Shown: positions 1 to 9,001, counted from the first letter of the stretch. The stretch: DNA of 64,000 bases from J038 sp034437535 (GCA_034437535.1 DAOTTZ010000094.1:27900-91899), one strand, 5' to 3'. The notes: a model not told the origin generated them from the sequence alone. Numbers and translations are program-made.

Positions 1-833
1 CGGTTGACCTGTTCGACCGCCTCATGCTGAACCCAGTGTGAGGCATCGTCGATCAAGACTAACTGGCCGTCGTCACACAGGTCGATGCTGGGTTGTGCCA
101 TCTGCCACATCAGGGCGTGATCTTGCTTGCCCCAGATGAGCAACGTCTTGACGTGAATCTGTTTGCTCTCCAACCGCTTCGGTGGAGCCTTACGCACGGC
201 CCGGTACCAATCGATCATACTGCTCACGGCGTTATCACGCGCCCAGGCTTGCTTGTAGTGTTTCAGATCATCCTGCGTGAAGGCATCGCTATTGCCAAAG
301 GCCCAGTTTGCCAGCAAGCGGAAGTTAAACGCCTTACACGCCAATTCCGGGATGATGGGCAACTGGAAGAACGCGATGTAGCGGCTCATCTTGCGTTGTT
401 GCGGGTGCGTGCGGACGAACTTCGAAAAGACGTTATGATGCGGGATATTGAGCAGGGCCATCTGCTGGAAGCGTTCCGGGTTGCGGTTGGCACACCACCA
501 GGTCGCCTGCCCGCCCCAATCATGGGCGATGACGTTCGCCCGTTCCACACCCATATAATCGAATAGAGCCAGCATGTCATCTGCGACCAGATCCAGGTTG
601 TAATTTTCATAACCAGCGGGTTTATCCGTCTTGTTATACCCGCGTTGATCTGGAATGTAGAGCCGGAAGCCCGCATCAACCAACGGGTCGATCTGGTTCC
701 GCCAACCGTACCAATATTCCGGGAAGCCGTGTAACAATAGCAGAGGTGTGCCATCGGTTGGCCCGGCCTGGACGATGTGCATCTGAAGGCCGTTGATTTG
801 CGTTGTGATATGCTCTAGCTCGGCCCGGATCAT
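1..833 (-). CDS. alpha/beta hydrolase, epoxide-hydrolase-like (3' end cut by window edge)
   Basis: Reading the minus strand from an ATG at 833 gives an open frame of about 277 codons that runs off the window start. The N-terminal part has the oxyanion-hole motif HGFPE and the nucleophile-elbow motif HDWGG. The Asp in that elbow is the nucleophile in epoxide hydrolases and haloacid/haloalkane dehalogenases. A candidate acid Asp lies in IWGKQDHAL and the catalytic His in ASHWVQHE. The protein is a close paralogue of the gene at 830-1696, and its ATG overlaps that gene's stop (ATGA), so the two are probably translationally coupled. The substrate is not predictable; hydrolysis of an epoxide or C-halogen bond is inferred from the Asp nucleophile. 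The C-terminus lies outside the window. Confidence 0.85.
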   Translation of the reverse strand, partial: MIRAELEHITTQINGLQMHIVQAGPTDGTPLLLLHGFPEYWYGWRNQIDPLVDAGFRLYIPDQRGYNKTDKPAGYENYNLDLVADDMLALFDYMGVERANVIAHDWGGQATWWCANRNPERFQQMALLNIPHHNVFSKFVRTHPQQRKMSRYIAFFQLPIIPELACKAFNFRLLANWAFGNSDAFTQDDLKHYKQAWARDNAVSSMIDWYRAVRKAPPKRLESKQIHVKTLLIWGKQDHALMWQMAQPSIDLCDDGQLVLIDDASHWVQHEAVEQVN

Positions 834-1696
834 GCGAAGAACATCCCCAATAGTTGATTCACCCGCTCTTTCTCATCATGCTGAACCCAGTGTGTGGCCT
901 TATCCAGTGTGACCAATTCGGCGTCATCGCACAGGTCATAACTCGGCTCGACCAGATCCTGACTCAGCGCGACATCCTTCATGCCCCAGAGGATGAGCGT
1001 CTGCGGCTGGATGCGCCAGCTTGACGGTAGGGCCGGTGCATACCGGACATAGGCGCGGTACCAGTTCAGCATGGATGTAAGCGCGTGTGGCTGGCTCCAG
1101 GCTTCGCGGTAACGGGCCAGGTCTTCATCGGTGAATGTTCTACCTTTGGCGGAAGCCCGCAAGACACGCTCGAAAACGCCCATGTCGTTCAGCTTGAGCA
1201 GACGCTCCGGCAAGGTCGGGATCAAGAAGAAACCCGCGTACCAACTACGTAGGATCTGCTTGGGGTTAGACCGTAACTGACGCTGGAACACACGCGGATG
1301 CGGCACATTGAGAATTGCCATCTTGTTGATGCGCTCCGGGTGGCGCAGGGCCAGCCACCATAAGACCATCGCGCCCCAGTCATGGCCGACGATGTTGACC
1401 TTATCCTGCCCGGTGGCGTTAATCAACCCCAGTATATCCATCACCAGTTCATCGATGCGGTAATCGCTCAGGTCTTCGGGCTTATCAGAGAGGTTGTACC
1501 CGCGCTGGTCGGGCACCCATACCCGAAAGCCTTTCCATGCCAGATGATCAATTTGATGCCGCCATCCATACCAGAATTCCGGGAAGCCATGTAACAGCAT
1601 GATCGGCTTACCGTCGGCTGGCCCGGCCTGGACGACGTTCAGCGCGATGCCGTTAGTGCGAATAATTTTTTGTTCGTAACGAGTTTTTTCCATCAT
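830..1696 (-). CDS. alpha/beta hydrolase, epoxide-hydrolase-like
   Basis: A 288-residue alpha/beta-fold hydrolase of normal length for soluble epoxide-hydrolase/dehalogenase relatives. Visible motifs are LLHGFPEFWYGW (oxyanion hole), VGHDWGAM (nucleophile elbow with Asp), LWGMKDVAL (acid) and ATHWVQHDE (catalytic His). There is no signal peptide, so it is probably cytoplasmic. Two consecutive Met codons begin the frame, so the start may be 1696 or 1693. It lies 13 bp downstream of a FemAB gene on the same strand and overlaps the next hydrolase by 4 bp. Together they look like a tandem duplication at the end of a minus-strand operon. The physiological substrate is unknown. Confidence 0.88.
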   Translation of the reverse strand: MMEKTRYEQKIIRTNGIALNVVQAGPADGKPIMLLHGFPEFWYGWRHQIDHLAWKGFRVWVPDQRGYNLSDKPEDLSDYRIDELVMDILGLINATGQDKVNIVGHDWGAMVLWWLALRHPERINKMAILNVPHPRVFQRQLRSNPKQILRSWYAGFFLIPTLPERLLKLNDMGVFERVLRASAKGRTFTDEDLARYREAWSQPHALTSMLNWYRAYVRYAPALPSSWRIQPQTLILWGMKDVALSQDLVEPSYDLCDDAELVTLDKATHWVQHDEKERVNQLLGMFFA

Positions 1697-1709
1697 TTTT
1701 TCCTATTTC

Positions 1710-2783
1710 TTAAGAGCGAATGCGCCGTAGGAGATCGCGTAAACGCGGCCATACCCGCGTATAGAACCGGTAAGTCAGGGGGTTAGGGGCGTAATCCCAC
1801 GCGCCGATGTGACGTACCACCGTTCCACGAAACCCCCGCTTGAACTGGTAAACCCCCCACATTGGGTCATCCTCCGTGAACACATTCGGTGCGCCCCACA
1901 TATCGTAAGTGCTGTAACCCTGAGCTTTGGCCCAGCGCATCCCTTCCCATTGTAGCAGGTAATTGGGCATGCGGTTGCGTTCTTCGTTTGATGACGCGCC
2001 GTAGAAATACCAGCAAGTCTGCCCGAAGTGAAACAAAATCACATGGGCGATTGGATCGCCGTCATACTCCGCAATGAGGGCATGAGCCAACCCCGCTTGC
2101 ATAAAATCACGCCAGGCCTTTTCATAATACGTCGGCGGGCGGATCAAGAAGTCGTCGCGCTCCCCGGTGATGCGATACAGTCCATATAGGGTATCCAGGT
2201 CATCCCGGCCAGCAGGTCGAAACGTAACATCTTTTTTAACCGCCGTGCGGACTTTGCGCCGGGTGTTGCCACTCATCGCCATCAGGATGTCGTCTTCGTC
2301 AGCGGTGAGGTCAATCGTCAGCGTGTTGCGAAATTGCACCTGGTCGTCGCTGAATTGCCAGCCACGTCGGGTGAGATCGGTTGTCAACGCAGTGCCGGTT
2401 AGGTACGGGGTCGCGTCGTCTTCACCGGGGACGCCGGTGCCAGCGATAACGTCCGGGTCGATCTTGATCCAGATAGCCCGCTCTGACCGCGCTAATCCTT
2501 GCAGATGATCCAACACGGCGGAAACCAAAGCGGAGTTTTCGTAATCGAGTGCCGGACCTTTTGGCACGTACATCACACGAAACGGGCCGATGGAACGTTG
2601 TAAGATCGAAGCCATCGCCACCGGGTTGCCGTCCTGCCGGTAAAGTAAGCGATGCGCCTGCCAGCCGGTCGTCTCTCGTTTGAATTCACCCCATTCCCAC
2701 GTCTGGAGGATGTGAGCATAGGGCAGGTCGCGCAGGGTCGTGTTCCAGGTTTCACGGTCGGTAATCGGGGTGACTTCAAGCAT
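1710..2783 (-). CDS. FemAB-family aminoacyltransferase (peptidoglycan bridge type), second copy
   Basis: A 357-residue protein of the FemABX family, which transfers amino acids from aminoacyl-tRNA to the side chain of peptidoglycan precursors. Evidence is the QTWEWGEFK start region, the MAMSGNTRRKVRTA motif and the C-terminal block YSTYDMWGAPNVF...GVYQFKRGF, typical of two-GNAT-fold Fem proteins. The frame stays open upstream to 3038, but that part lies wholly inside the preceding gene. ATG 2783 gives an 8-bp overlap with the upstream stop and aligns with the paralogue's start. It is a clear tandem paralogue of 2776-3798. Glycine as the donor amino acid is common in the family but cannot be read from the sequence. 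Confidence 0.85.
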   Translation of the reverse strand: MLEVTPITDRETWNTTLRDLPYAHILQTWEWGEFKRETTGWQAHRLLYRQDGNPVAMASILQRSIGPFRVMYVPKGPALDYENSALVSAVLDHLQGLARSERAIWIKIDPDVIAGTGVPGEDDATPYLTGTALTTDLTRRGWQFSDDQVQFRNTLTIDLTADEDDILMAMSGNTRRKVRTAVKKDVTFRPAGRDDLDTLYGLYRITGERDDFLIRPPTYYEKAWRDFMQAGLAHALIAEYDGDPIAHVILFHFGQTCWYFYGASSNEERNRMPNYLLQWEGMRWAKAQGYSTYDMWGAPNVFTEDDPMWGVYQFKRGFRGTVVRHIGAWDYAPNPLTYRFYTRVWPRLRDLLRRIRS

Positions 2784-3798
2784 CACCGCGCACCTTGAGG
2801 GCCATCTTATAAGCAGTGTAGATGATCGGTTGGTAGACGTAATCCCATGCGCCCAATGAACGTAAGACATGCCCACCCCATCCGCGCTTAAAGCCGTATA
2901 CCCCCCACAGGCCGTCATTCCGCGTCTGGAAGCCAGCCTCAAGTGTTTTCTCATCGGCGTCTGGCACGCCCCACAGGTCATAATACGTACAGCCACGTTC
3001 GGTCTTGGCCCATTGGATCGCCTGCCATTGCACGCCATACGTCGCCATCAAGTTCCGCTTGACGCTGGCTGACGCCCCGTATAAATACCACGCGCCAGGG
3101 CCTTTGCTGAACACCATAATCCCGGCCAGATCGTCGCCTTCATGCTCCGCCATGAACAGTGCCACATCATCGCCGAACAATTCGAAGGCGGCACGATAAT
3201 AATCCGCATCATGGACGCCGAATTCGTTACGGTTGCCCGTTGTCTGCATCATGCGGGTAAAGCGCGGGATGTCTTCGAGGGTTCCCCGGAAGAACCGCAC
3301 GCCCTTTTTTTCCCCCTGGCGGACTTTGCGCCGGGTACTCTGGCTCATCGCCATCAAGATGTCATCCAGGTCGGGTGTCAGGTCGATGATGATGGTGCGT
3401 GGTGGCTGGATCGTTTGTACACTCTCCACAAAACCGAGTGTTTCCGGTTCCGGGAAGACATCTTGCGCGTGGACGATGCCCGGTTCCCACTTGAGAAAGC
3501 GTGCATTCCGTCGCCGGTTTTCCGCATGGATTGCGGCCCACAATGCGGCGCGGTCGTCTGCCGCGCCATACGGGGCCATCGGTAGATACGCCATCGTCCC
3601 CAGCCGTAAGGGGAGGTCGCGATAGAGGATCTGGGTGCCAGCGATCAATGACCCGGCGTCATCCCGGCGGATGATCTGGGTGGCTTGCCAGCCGAACGCG
3701 CTCTTTAATTGCCCCCAGGCATGATCTTGCAAGACGTGGGCACGCGGCTGAGATGCAACGTACAGATTCCATTCTTGGGGCGAAACGGTTGCCAGCAT
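2776..3798 (-). CDS. FemAB-family aminoacyltransferase (peptidoglycan bridge type), first copy
   Basis: Fem-type transferase of about 340 residues. It has QDHAWGQLKSAFGW near the N-terminus, MAMSQSTRRKVRQGEKKG in the middle and a C-terminal TYYDLWGVPD...GVYGFKRGWGG block. Two ATGs are possible. The one at 3810 has no Shine-Dalgarno sequence. The one at 3798 follows AGGAGG by 3 nt, which is close but the better candidate. This is the first gene of the minus-strand group and is divergent from nuoA, sharing a 265-bp intergenic region. With its paralogue it may add successive residues of an interpeptide bridge, as FemA and FemB do in staphylococci. That division of labour is inference. Confidence 0.85.
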   Translation of the reverse strand: MLATVSPQEWNLYVASQPRAHVLQDHAWGQLKSAFGWQATQIIRRDDAGSLIAGTQILYRDLPLRLGTMAYLPMAPYGAADDRAALWAAIHAENRRRNARFLKWEPGIVHAQDVFPEPETLGFVESVQTIQPPRTIIIDLTPDLDDILMAMSQSTRRKVRQGEKKGVRFFRGTLEDIPRFTRMMQTTGNRNEFGVHDADYYRAAFELFGDDVALFMAEHEGDDLAGIMVFSKGPGAWYLYGASASVKRNLMATYGVQWQAIQWAKTERGCTYYDLWGVPDADEKTLEAGFQTRNDGLWGVYGFKRGWGGHVLRSLGAWDYVYQPIIYTAYKMALKVRGDA

Positions 3799-3942
3799 GG
3801 GCCTCCTCATGTGGTCGTCATCAGCCTTACCCTAGAGCAACCCCGCGTCAAACTCAAGCCTGAGTCTGTGGTTTGAACGATGTTAATCATGCTTTCGGAA
3901 CAAGTTAATATATGCTAAAATCCACGCGGTCGTGGTTATTCA

Positions 3943-3971
3943 TTGCAGGCATAGGTGGGGAATGCTATACT
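3943..3971 (+). promoter_or_regulatory. sigma-70-type promoter of the nuo operon
   Basis: TTGCAG (3943-3948) and TATACT (3966-3971) are separated by exactly 17 bp, and the -10 is preceded by TGC (extended -10). This predicts a leader of about 85 nt before nuoA. A second extended -10, TGC-TAAAAT at 3913-3921, lies 50 bp upstream and could be an alternative start. Confidence 0.6.
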
Positions 3972-4063
3972 AGCCATCGCTTGTGATAAAGAGTGCAATC
4001 CAACACAGGGCTAAACGCCCGGTCGTAAAGCTGAAGTCCGTATGGTCGCAGGGGTAATTTTCA

Positions 4064-4426
4064 ATGAATGTTTTGAATGAATGGGCTTTTATTGGTGTCT
4101 TTTTCGTTTTGGCCCCGGTTTTGCCCGCCGTGCCGATCTTACTTGGTGGCATCTTAAGCCCGAAGAAACCGAACGCCATCAAGCAGGCTACTTACGAATG
4201 TGGTGTTGAAACCGTCGGGGATACCTGGGTACAGTTCAAGGTGCAGTATTACATCTACGGTCTGATCTTCTTGATCTTTGATGTCGAAATGGTGTTCTTG
4301 TTCCCCTGGGCTGTGGCTTATGGGCAGTTGTCCTGGTTCGGGTTTGCGGCGGGGTTCTTATTCATCTTCTTGTTGACCGATGCCCTGGTGTATGCGTGGC
4401 GCAAGAACGCGCTAGAGTGGGTATAA
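4064..4426 (+). CDS. nuoA: NADH-quinone oxidoreductase subunit A
   Basis: A 120-residue membrane subunit with three predicted TM helices. It carries the NuoA hallmark YECGVETVGDTWVQFKVQYY in the loop after TM1, followed by LIFLIFDVEMVFLFPWAV, whose acidic residues are conserved in the family. NuoA lies at the junction of the membrane arm and the quinone-binding peripheral arm of complex I. It is the first gene of an eight-gene plus-strand operon. In many bacteria nuoB follows directly, but here nuoH follows, so nuoB/C/D and I must be elsewhere if the complex is complete. The start has only a weak upstream purine stretch. Confidence 0.95.
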   Translation: MNVLNEWAFIGVFFVLAPVLPAVPILLGGILSPKKPNAIKQATYECGVETVGDTWVQFKVQYYIYGLIFLIFDVEMVFLFPWAVAYGQLSWFGFAAGFLFIFLLTDALVYAWRKNALEWV

Positions 4427-4441
4427 GGGAAGGTCGTCTCT

Positions 4442-5677
4442 ATGCAGTGTGAAAATATTGTCAACACGTTTGCCCCGTGTCTTGCTGACGCATTGGGCCT
4501 GGCACCGGATCTTGCTAATTTTATCGGCATCTTCCTGGGCGTGATTTTGGTAGCGACATTCCCGCTACTCATCGCGATTGTCCTCATCTGGGTTGAGCGT
4601 AAGTTCGCGGCCCGCATTCAAGATCGCGTCGGCCCGAACCGCGTCGGCCCGTTTGGGATCTTCCAGCCGTTTGCCGATGTGATCAAACTCTTGGGCAAAG
4701 AAGACATCACACCCGCCGGTGCGGATAAGTGGATTTATAATGCGTCGCCGGTCGTCAGTGTGATGGCCGTTTTGCTCATCTGGGCGGTGATCCCGTTCAC
4801 ACCGGTGCATGTCGGTGTTGATCTCAGCATCGGGGCATTGTATTTTATCGCGGTGGCTTCGCTCGGCACGTTGGCTGTCATCCTGGCTGGGTGGTCTAGC
4901 AATAACAAATATGCGCTACTTGGCGCGTTTCGTGTCGTCGCACAGTTGATTAGCTATGAAGTCCCGCTGGCCCTGGCCTTGCTCGTGCCGGTGATGTTGG
5001 CCGGGACGATGAGCATGGTTGGCATTGTCGAAGCCCAGGCCGGGATGTGGTTTATCTTCATGGCACCGATTGCGGCTGTCCTGTTCTTTATCTCATCCCA
5101 GGCGGAAACAGGCCGCGCACCGTTTGACCTGCTGGAAGCAGAGTCCGAACTGGTCGCCGGGTACAACATCGAATATTCCGGTATGAAATTCGCCATGTTC
5201 TTCGCCGGCGAATTCATGCATGTGTTTACCAATGGTGTGCTGGTGGCGGTGCTGTTTATGGGCGGGTATCATGGCCCATTGGTTGATGAGATCCCGCTTT
5301 TAGGTCTGGTTTATCTCATTGCCAAGACCAGCCTGTGGTACTTGCTCTCATTGTTGATGCGGAATGCCTTGCCGCGTGTACGGATCGACCAGTTGATGCT
5401 CTTTAACTGGTTGGTGCTGGTGCCGATTGCGGTGGCCAACATCTTGATGACGGCGTTCTTGCTGATGGTTATCAAAGAAACGGGCTTGGCACCTGATGAC
5501 CCCAGTAGCTTTGCGGAAAACATCCCGCAGACGATCATTCTGTTCCTGGGGAATGCGGTGCTGTTCTTTATCGTGCTGACGTTTGTACGTAATCGCATTC
5601 GGCGTGACCGACTGGAAGATGCTCGGCAAATTGGGCCGGAGGGGATGCTCCCGGCGCAAGCACCGAGCGGCGACTAA
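4442..5677 (+). CDS. nuoH: NADH-quinone oxidoreductase subunit H
   Basis: A 411-residue, roughly eight-helix subunit that forms part of the quinone chamber and its link to the proton channels. Diagnostic stretches are VERKFAARIQDRVGPNRVGP, GLQPFADVIKLL-type FQPFADVIKLLGKED, and AETGRAPFDLLEAESELVAG. It is longer than typical NuoH (about 325-350), with extra residues at the N-terminus (two Cys within the first 13 residues) and an extended charged C-terminus after the last helix. It follows nuoA by 15 bp with GGAAGG upstream. Confidence 0.96.
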   Translation: MQCENIVNTFAPCLADALGLAPDLANFIGIFLGVILVATFPLLIAIVLIWVERKFAARIQDRVGPNRVGPFGIFQPFADVIKLLGKEDITPAGADKWIYNASPVVSVMAVLLIWAVIPFTPVHVGVDLSIGALYFIAVASLGTLAVILAGWSSNNKYALLGAFRVVAQLISYEVPLALALLVPVMLAGTMSMVGIVEAQAGMWFIFMAPIAAVLFFISSQAETGRAPFDLLEAESELVAGYNIEYSGMKFAMFFAGEFMHVFTNGVLVAVLFMGGYHGPLVDEIPLLGLVYLIAKTSLWYLLSLLMRNALPRVRIDQLMLFNWLVLVPIAVANILMTAFLLMVIKETGLAPDDPSSFAENIPQTIILFLGNAVLFFIVLTFVRNRIRRDRLEDARQIGPEGMLPAQAPSGD

Positions 5678-5698
5678 ATCAAAATCAGGAGAGGGGCA

Positions 5699-6220
5699 AT
5701 GGAGTTCAGCAACTTCACGCCGGAGGCGTTCGCTTTCGGCATATTCACCATATTAACGCTCGGTGGGGCGATTGGTGTCGTGACCAACAAAAACCTGGTA
5801 CGAGGGGCCGTCTGGCTGGTCGTCAGCTTGTTCGGTATTGCCGGGTTTTTTGTCCTGCTCAGTGCGCCATTCCTGGCGGCGGTGCAGGTGTTGGTCTACA
5901 TCGGCGCGATTGGTATTCTATTCACCTTCGCGGTGATGCTCACCCGGAGTATGACCAACCTCGGCGAGCGGTTCAACAAACAAGCATGGTTAGCCGGGTT
6001 GGCCGCTGTGACGTTGTTTGTCCTGATCCTGGTGGCGATTATCGCACCCATCTGGGGCCAAACAAGCGAACCGCAATCGGCCCTGGTCGGCACGACGGCT
6101 GACCTGGGCCTGGCCCTGGTCAGTGGGGAGCAGTTCGTCCTGCCGTTTGAAGTCGCCTCACTTCTGCTGACGGCGGCTATGATCGGCGCAATCGTCATTG
6201 CCCGCGAAGACGAAGGTTAG
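5699..6220 (+). CDS. nuoJ: NADH-quinone oxidoreductase subunit J
   Basis: A 173-residue integral membrane subunit with about five TM helices. The third helix region, QVLVYIGAIGILFTFAVML, is the conserved NuoJ segment that includes the pi-bulge helix implicated in coupling. A good AGGAGAGGGGC Shine-Dalgarno precedes the ATG, 21 bp after nuoH. Its place between nuoH and nuoK is canonical apart from the missing nuoI, which normally lies between H and J. Confidence 0.94.
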   Translation: MEFSNFTPEAFAFGIFTILTLGGAIGVVTNKNLVRGAVWLVVSLFGIAGFFVLLSAPFLAAVQVLVYIGAIGILFTFAVMLTRSMTNLGERFNKQAWLAGLAAVTLFVLILVAIIAPIWGQTSEPQSALVGTTADLGLALVSGEQFVLPFEVASLLLTAAMIGAIVIAREDEG

Positions 6221-6232
6221 GGGAAAGCCTGT

Positions 6233-6547
6233 ATGATTCCACCGCTTTGGATGTTTCTATTGGTGGCCGCCGCGCTGTTTAGTATCGGCGCGTTCGGCGT
6301 TATTGCACGAAAAAACGCTGTCGCAGTGTTGATGAGTGTTGAGCTAATGCTCAACGCGGTAAATCTCAACCTGGTGGCGTTCTGGCGTTTCAACGAAGCC
6401 GCACCCTCCATGACCGGTCAGGCGTTCACCGCGTTTGTGCTGGTGGTCGCGGCGGCGGAGGCCGCGGTCGGCCTGGCAATCATCATCACGGTCTATCGCA
6501 GTCGGCGGTCGGTCGTGGTTGAAGACGTTGACATGCTCAAATGGTAA
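6233..6547 (+). CDS. nuoK: NADH-quinone oxidoreductase subunit K
   Basis: A 104-residue, three-helix, MrpC-like subunit of normal length. It contains the family motif VLMSVELMLNAVNLNLVAF, where the two membrane Glu residues (one in SVELML, one in the following helix, AEAAVGLAI) form part of the proton path. The start lies 12 bp after nuoJ with GGGGAAAG upstream. It lies directly before the antiporter-like subunits. Confidence 0.95.
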   Translation: MIPPLWMFLLVAAALFSIGAFGVIARKNAVAVLMSVELMLNAVNLNLVAFWRFNEAAPSMTGQAFTAFVLVVAAAEAAVGLAIIITVYRSRRSVVVEDVDMLKW

Positions 6548-6559
6548 AGGTTGGGGTTC

Positions 6560-9001
6560 ATGGTTGATTTCAGTAGCATTGATTATCTGCCCTGGTTGAT
6601 CCCTGTTGGGCCTCTGCTGGCTTTTGTGATTATCACGCTGGCGACGAACCGTTCGCGGCTCGTCCCGGCGACGGATAGCCACGAGTACGGCGGGCACCAC
6701 CCGGATTACGACGGTATGGAAGTCCCGGTCGTCCGGCCACAAGCACGGGTACTAAGCATTGTGGTTGGTATGGCGGGGGTAGTCGCGGCGTGGCTCATGA
6801 GTCTCGTCGTCTTTTTTGAAGGCATCGCGGTCGATAAACTTGGCCTGGATGATAAGGTCTTCGGTAGTTCCATCGAATGGATGAGCCTGGGTACGACCGG
6901 CTTCTCGATGGGGGTGTTGGTTGACCCGCTGACGGTCGTCATGTTGTTCATGGTGCCGCTGGCCGTCTTGTGTATCTTCATTTACTCCATCGGCTACATG
7001 GCGCACGATCCCCGTCAGGCCCGTTTCTTTAGCCTGATTTCACTCTTTGCCGGGGCGATGTTAACGCTGGTTGTGGCTGATAACCTGCTGTTGCTCTTCA
7101 TCGGCTGGGAAGTCATGGGGTTGTGTTCGTACATGCTCATCGGCTTCTGGTTTGAGAAGAAAAGCGCGTATAATGCCGCTATCAAAGCATTCACCGTCAC
7201 CCGTGTGGCAGACGTGATTATGCTCCTGGGCATTGCCTACCTGTTCTTCCTCACACACGATTATTACGGCTACGGCACGCTGAACTTCCGCGAAGTCCTC
7301 TACAACGAGGGCTTTTTAGAGTACGCCGCTGGTACCACTGCCGTTATCCTGGGGGGCTTTGGCCTCAGTGCCGCCAGCTTGATCGGTATCTTCTTGATTA
7401 TCGGCACCATCGGTAAATCGGCCCAGTTCCCGCTCCACGTCTGGTTGCCGGATGCGATGGAAGGCCCGACGCCAGTGAGCGCGATGATCCACGCGGCGGC
7501 CATGGTCTCCGCCGGGGTTTACGCGGTCATCCGCATGTATCCACTGTTTGAAGCCGGTGGTCATCCCCACGAAGGGGATCTGACATCGCCGTTGATGTTG
7601 ATGGCGGTCGTCGGTGGGTTTACCGCGTTATTCGCCGCGACGATTGCGATTGTCCAGCGTGACGTAAAACGAGTGCTAGCCTATTCGACCATCTCCCAGC
7701 TTGGCTTTATGATCGCCGCGTTGGGGATCGGTGCCTACATCGCGGCCTTCTTCCACCTGATTACACATGCGTTCTTCAAGGCATTGTTGTTCATGGCGTC
7801 CGGCTCGGTGATCCATGCGATGGAGCATGGCGAGCATCATGTGCATGAGCATCACGCTCACCATCATGACGATCATCACGACGAACATGATGTTGAGGAT
7901 ACAGCGGCGATTGGCGACGAAGCGGGAGAATCGATCCCGGCGGAACCAGACGCCAAGACCGATGATCCTGACCAACACCCGGATGAACATCATCATCCGC
8001 ACTTCGACCCGCAAGATATGTTCAACATGGGCGGCTTGATCAAGAACATCCCGGTCACGGCCTGGACGTTTGCCATCGGCGGGATTTCGCTGGCCGGCTT
8101 CCCGCTGATTACGGCGGGTTTCTGGTCGAAGGATGAGATCCTGGCGGATGCGTGGTTTGTCTACCTGGATTATAGCTCCGGGGCGCATTTCTATGTGTTT
8201 GTCATGCTGGCGATTGCCGCCTTCCTGACCGCTTTCTACACGGCCCGGCAACTATGCCTGACCTTCCTGGGCGATCATCGCACCGAAGAGGCAGAACATG
8301 CCAGCCTGGGCGGTTCACGAGACGTCATCAGCATTACCATGCAACTGCCATTGGTTATTCTGGCGTTCTTCGCGCTATTCGCCGGGTTTGTCGGTGTCCC
8401 ACCAGAATTCCCAATCTTCGGCGCGATCTTGTCGCCGGAGGTCAACCCGTTCTTCGAGTTTGTCAAGTATTCGCTCCTGCCGGAAATCCAGCCGGAGAAA
8501 CCACCGTTTAATTGGTTCCCGGTGTTGACGTCGTTCGGCGTCGCGCTGGGCGGCCTGGGCCTGGGCTATCTTATGTATGGTCGCAAGCCGCTGGAAGCCG
8601 GTGAAGAAGATCCGCTCAAGCGCATTTTGTCGCCCGGCATCTTCAACGTGCTGGAAAACAAGTACTACTTCGATGAGCTTTACCAGATCGTCTTTGTTCG
8701 TCCCTCGCAGTGGTTTTCGCGGGTGGTCGTCAGTGAGTTTATCGACCGGGGCATCATTGACGGGTTTATTCATCTCATCGCCAAGCTCAGTAACTTCATT
8801 GGCGATCTGTTCAAGGCGTTCAACCTGTGGCTGATCGACGGCGTTGGTGATGGCATCCCGCAGGGGATCGCTCGCTTTGGGGCCTGGTTCCGCCGGGTAC
8901 AAACCGGGCGCGTTCAGCAATATCTGGTGCTGGTCATTCTAGCCGCGCTGGTGATCGGTTTCATTCTAGTCGTCTCTACCAGCTTCGCGGCTGGCGGATA
9001 A
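6560..9001 (+). CDS. nuoL: NADH-quinone oxidoreductase subunit L with His-rich loop and lengthened lateral-helix region
   Basis: A distal proton-pumping, antiporter-like subunit of 813 residues, far longer than the usual 610-680. Core motifs are FIGWEVMGLCSYMLIGFW, the GKSAQFPLHVWLPDAMEGPTPVSA stretch and the LAYSTISQLGFM helix. Three expansions are visible: a hydrophilic loop near residue 40; a His/Asp/Glu-rich loop at about residues 420-485 (7816-8010) after the FKALLFMASGSVIHAM helix; and a longer amphipathic lateral-helix region near the C-terminus (about 8704-8920). The frame opens with TTG 6551, but ATG 6560 has AAAGG at a good distance and is preferred. It belongs to a complex with two NuoM subunits. 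Confidence 0.94.
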   Translation: MVDFSSIDYLPWLIPVGPLLAFVIITLATNRSRLVPATDSHEYGGHHPDYDGMEVPVVRPQARVLSIVVGMAGVVAAWLMSLVVFFEGIAVDKLGLDDKVFGSSIEWMSLGTTGFSMGVLVDPLTVVMLFMVPLAVLCIFIYSIGYMAHDPRQARFFSLISLFAGAMLTLVVADNLLLLFIGWEVMGLCSYMLIGFWFEKKSAYNAAIKAFTVTRVADVIMLLGIAYLFFLTHDYYGYGTLNFREVLYNEGFLEYAAGTTAVILGGFGLSAASLIGIFLIIGTIGKSAQFPLHVWLPDAMEGPTPVSAMIHAAAMVSAGVYAVIRMYPLFEAGGHPHEGDLTSPLMLMAVVGGFTALFAATIAIVQRDVKRVLAYSTISQLGFMIAALGIGAYIAAFFHLITHAFFKALLFMASGSVIHAMEHGEHHVHEHHAHHHDDHHDEHDVEDTAAIGDEAGESIPAEPDAKTDDPDQHPDEHHHPHFDPQDMFNMGGLIKNIPVTAWTFAIGGISLAGFPLITAGFWSKDEILADAWFVYLDYSSGAHFYVFVMLAIAAFLTAFYTARQLCLTFLGDHRTEEAEHASLGGSRDVISITMQLPLVILAFFALFAGFVGVPPEFPIFGAILSPEVNPFFEFVKYSLLPEIQPEKPPFNWFPVLTSFGVALGGLGLGYLMYGRKPLEAGEEDPLKRILSPGIFNVLENKYYFDELYQIVFVRPSQWFSRVVVSEFIDRGIIDGFIHLIAKLSNFIGDLFKAFNLWLIDGVGDGIPQGIARFGAWFRRVQTGRVQQYLVLVILAALVIGFILVVSTSFAAGG

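Noticed and set aside
93..566. 157-residue plus-strand ORF
   Set aside because: It is the antisense shadow of the partial hydrolase gene on the minus strand, which has clear family motifs.
2784..3038. N-terminal extension of the second FemAB gene (442-residue version)
   Set aside because: The extra 85 codons lie entirely inside the preceding FemAB gene, show no homology to it and are Arg/Thr-rich shadow sequence; ATG 2783 aligns with the paralogue.
7676..8251. 191-residue minus-strand ORF opposite nuoL
   Set aside because: Antisense to conserved nuoL; its Met/Val/His-rich composition is produced by the His-rich loop codons.
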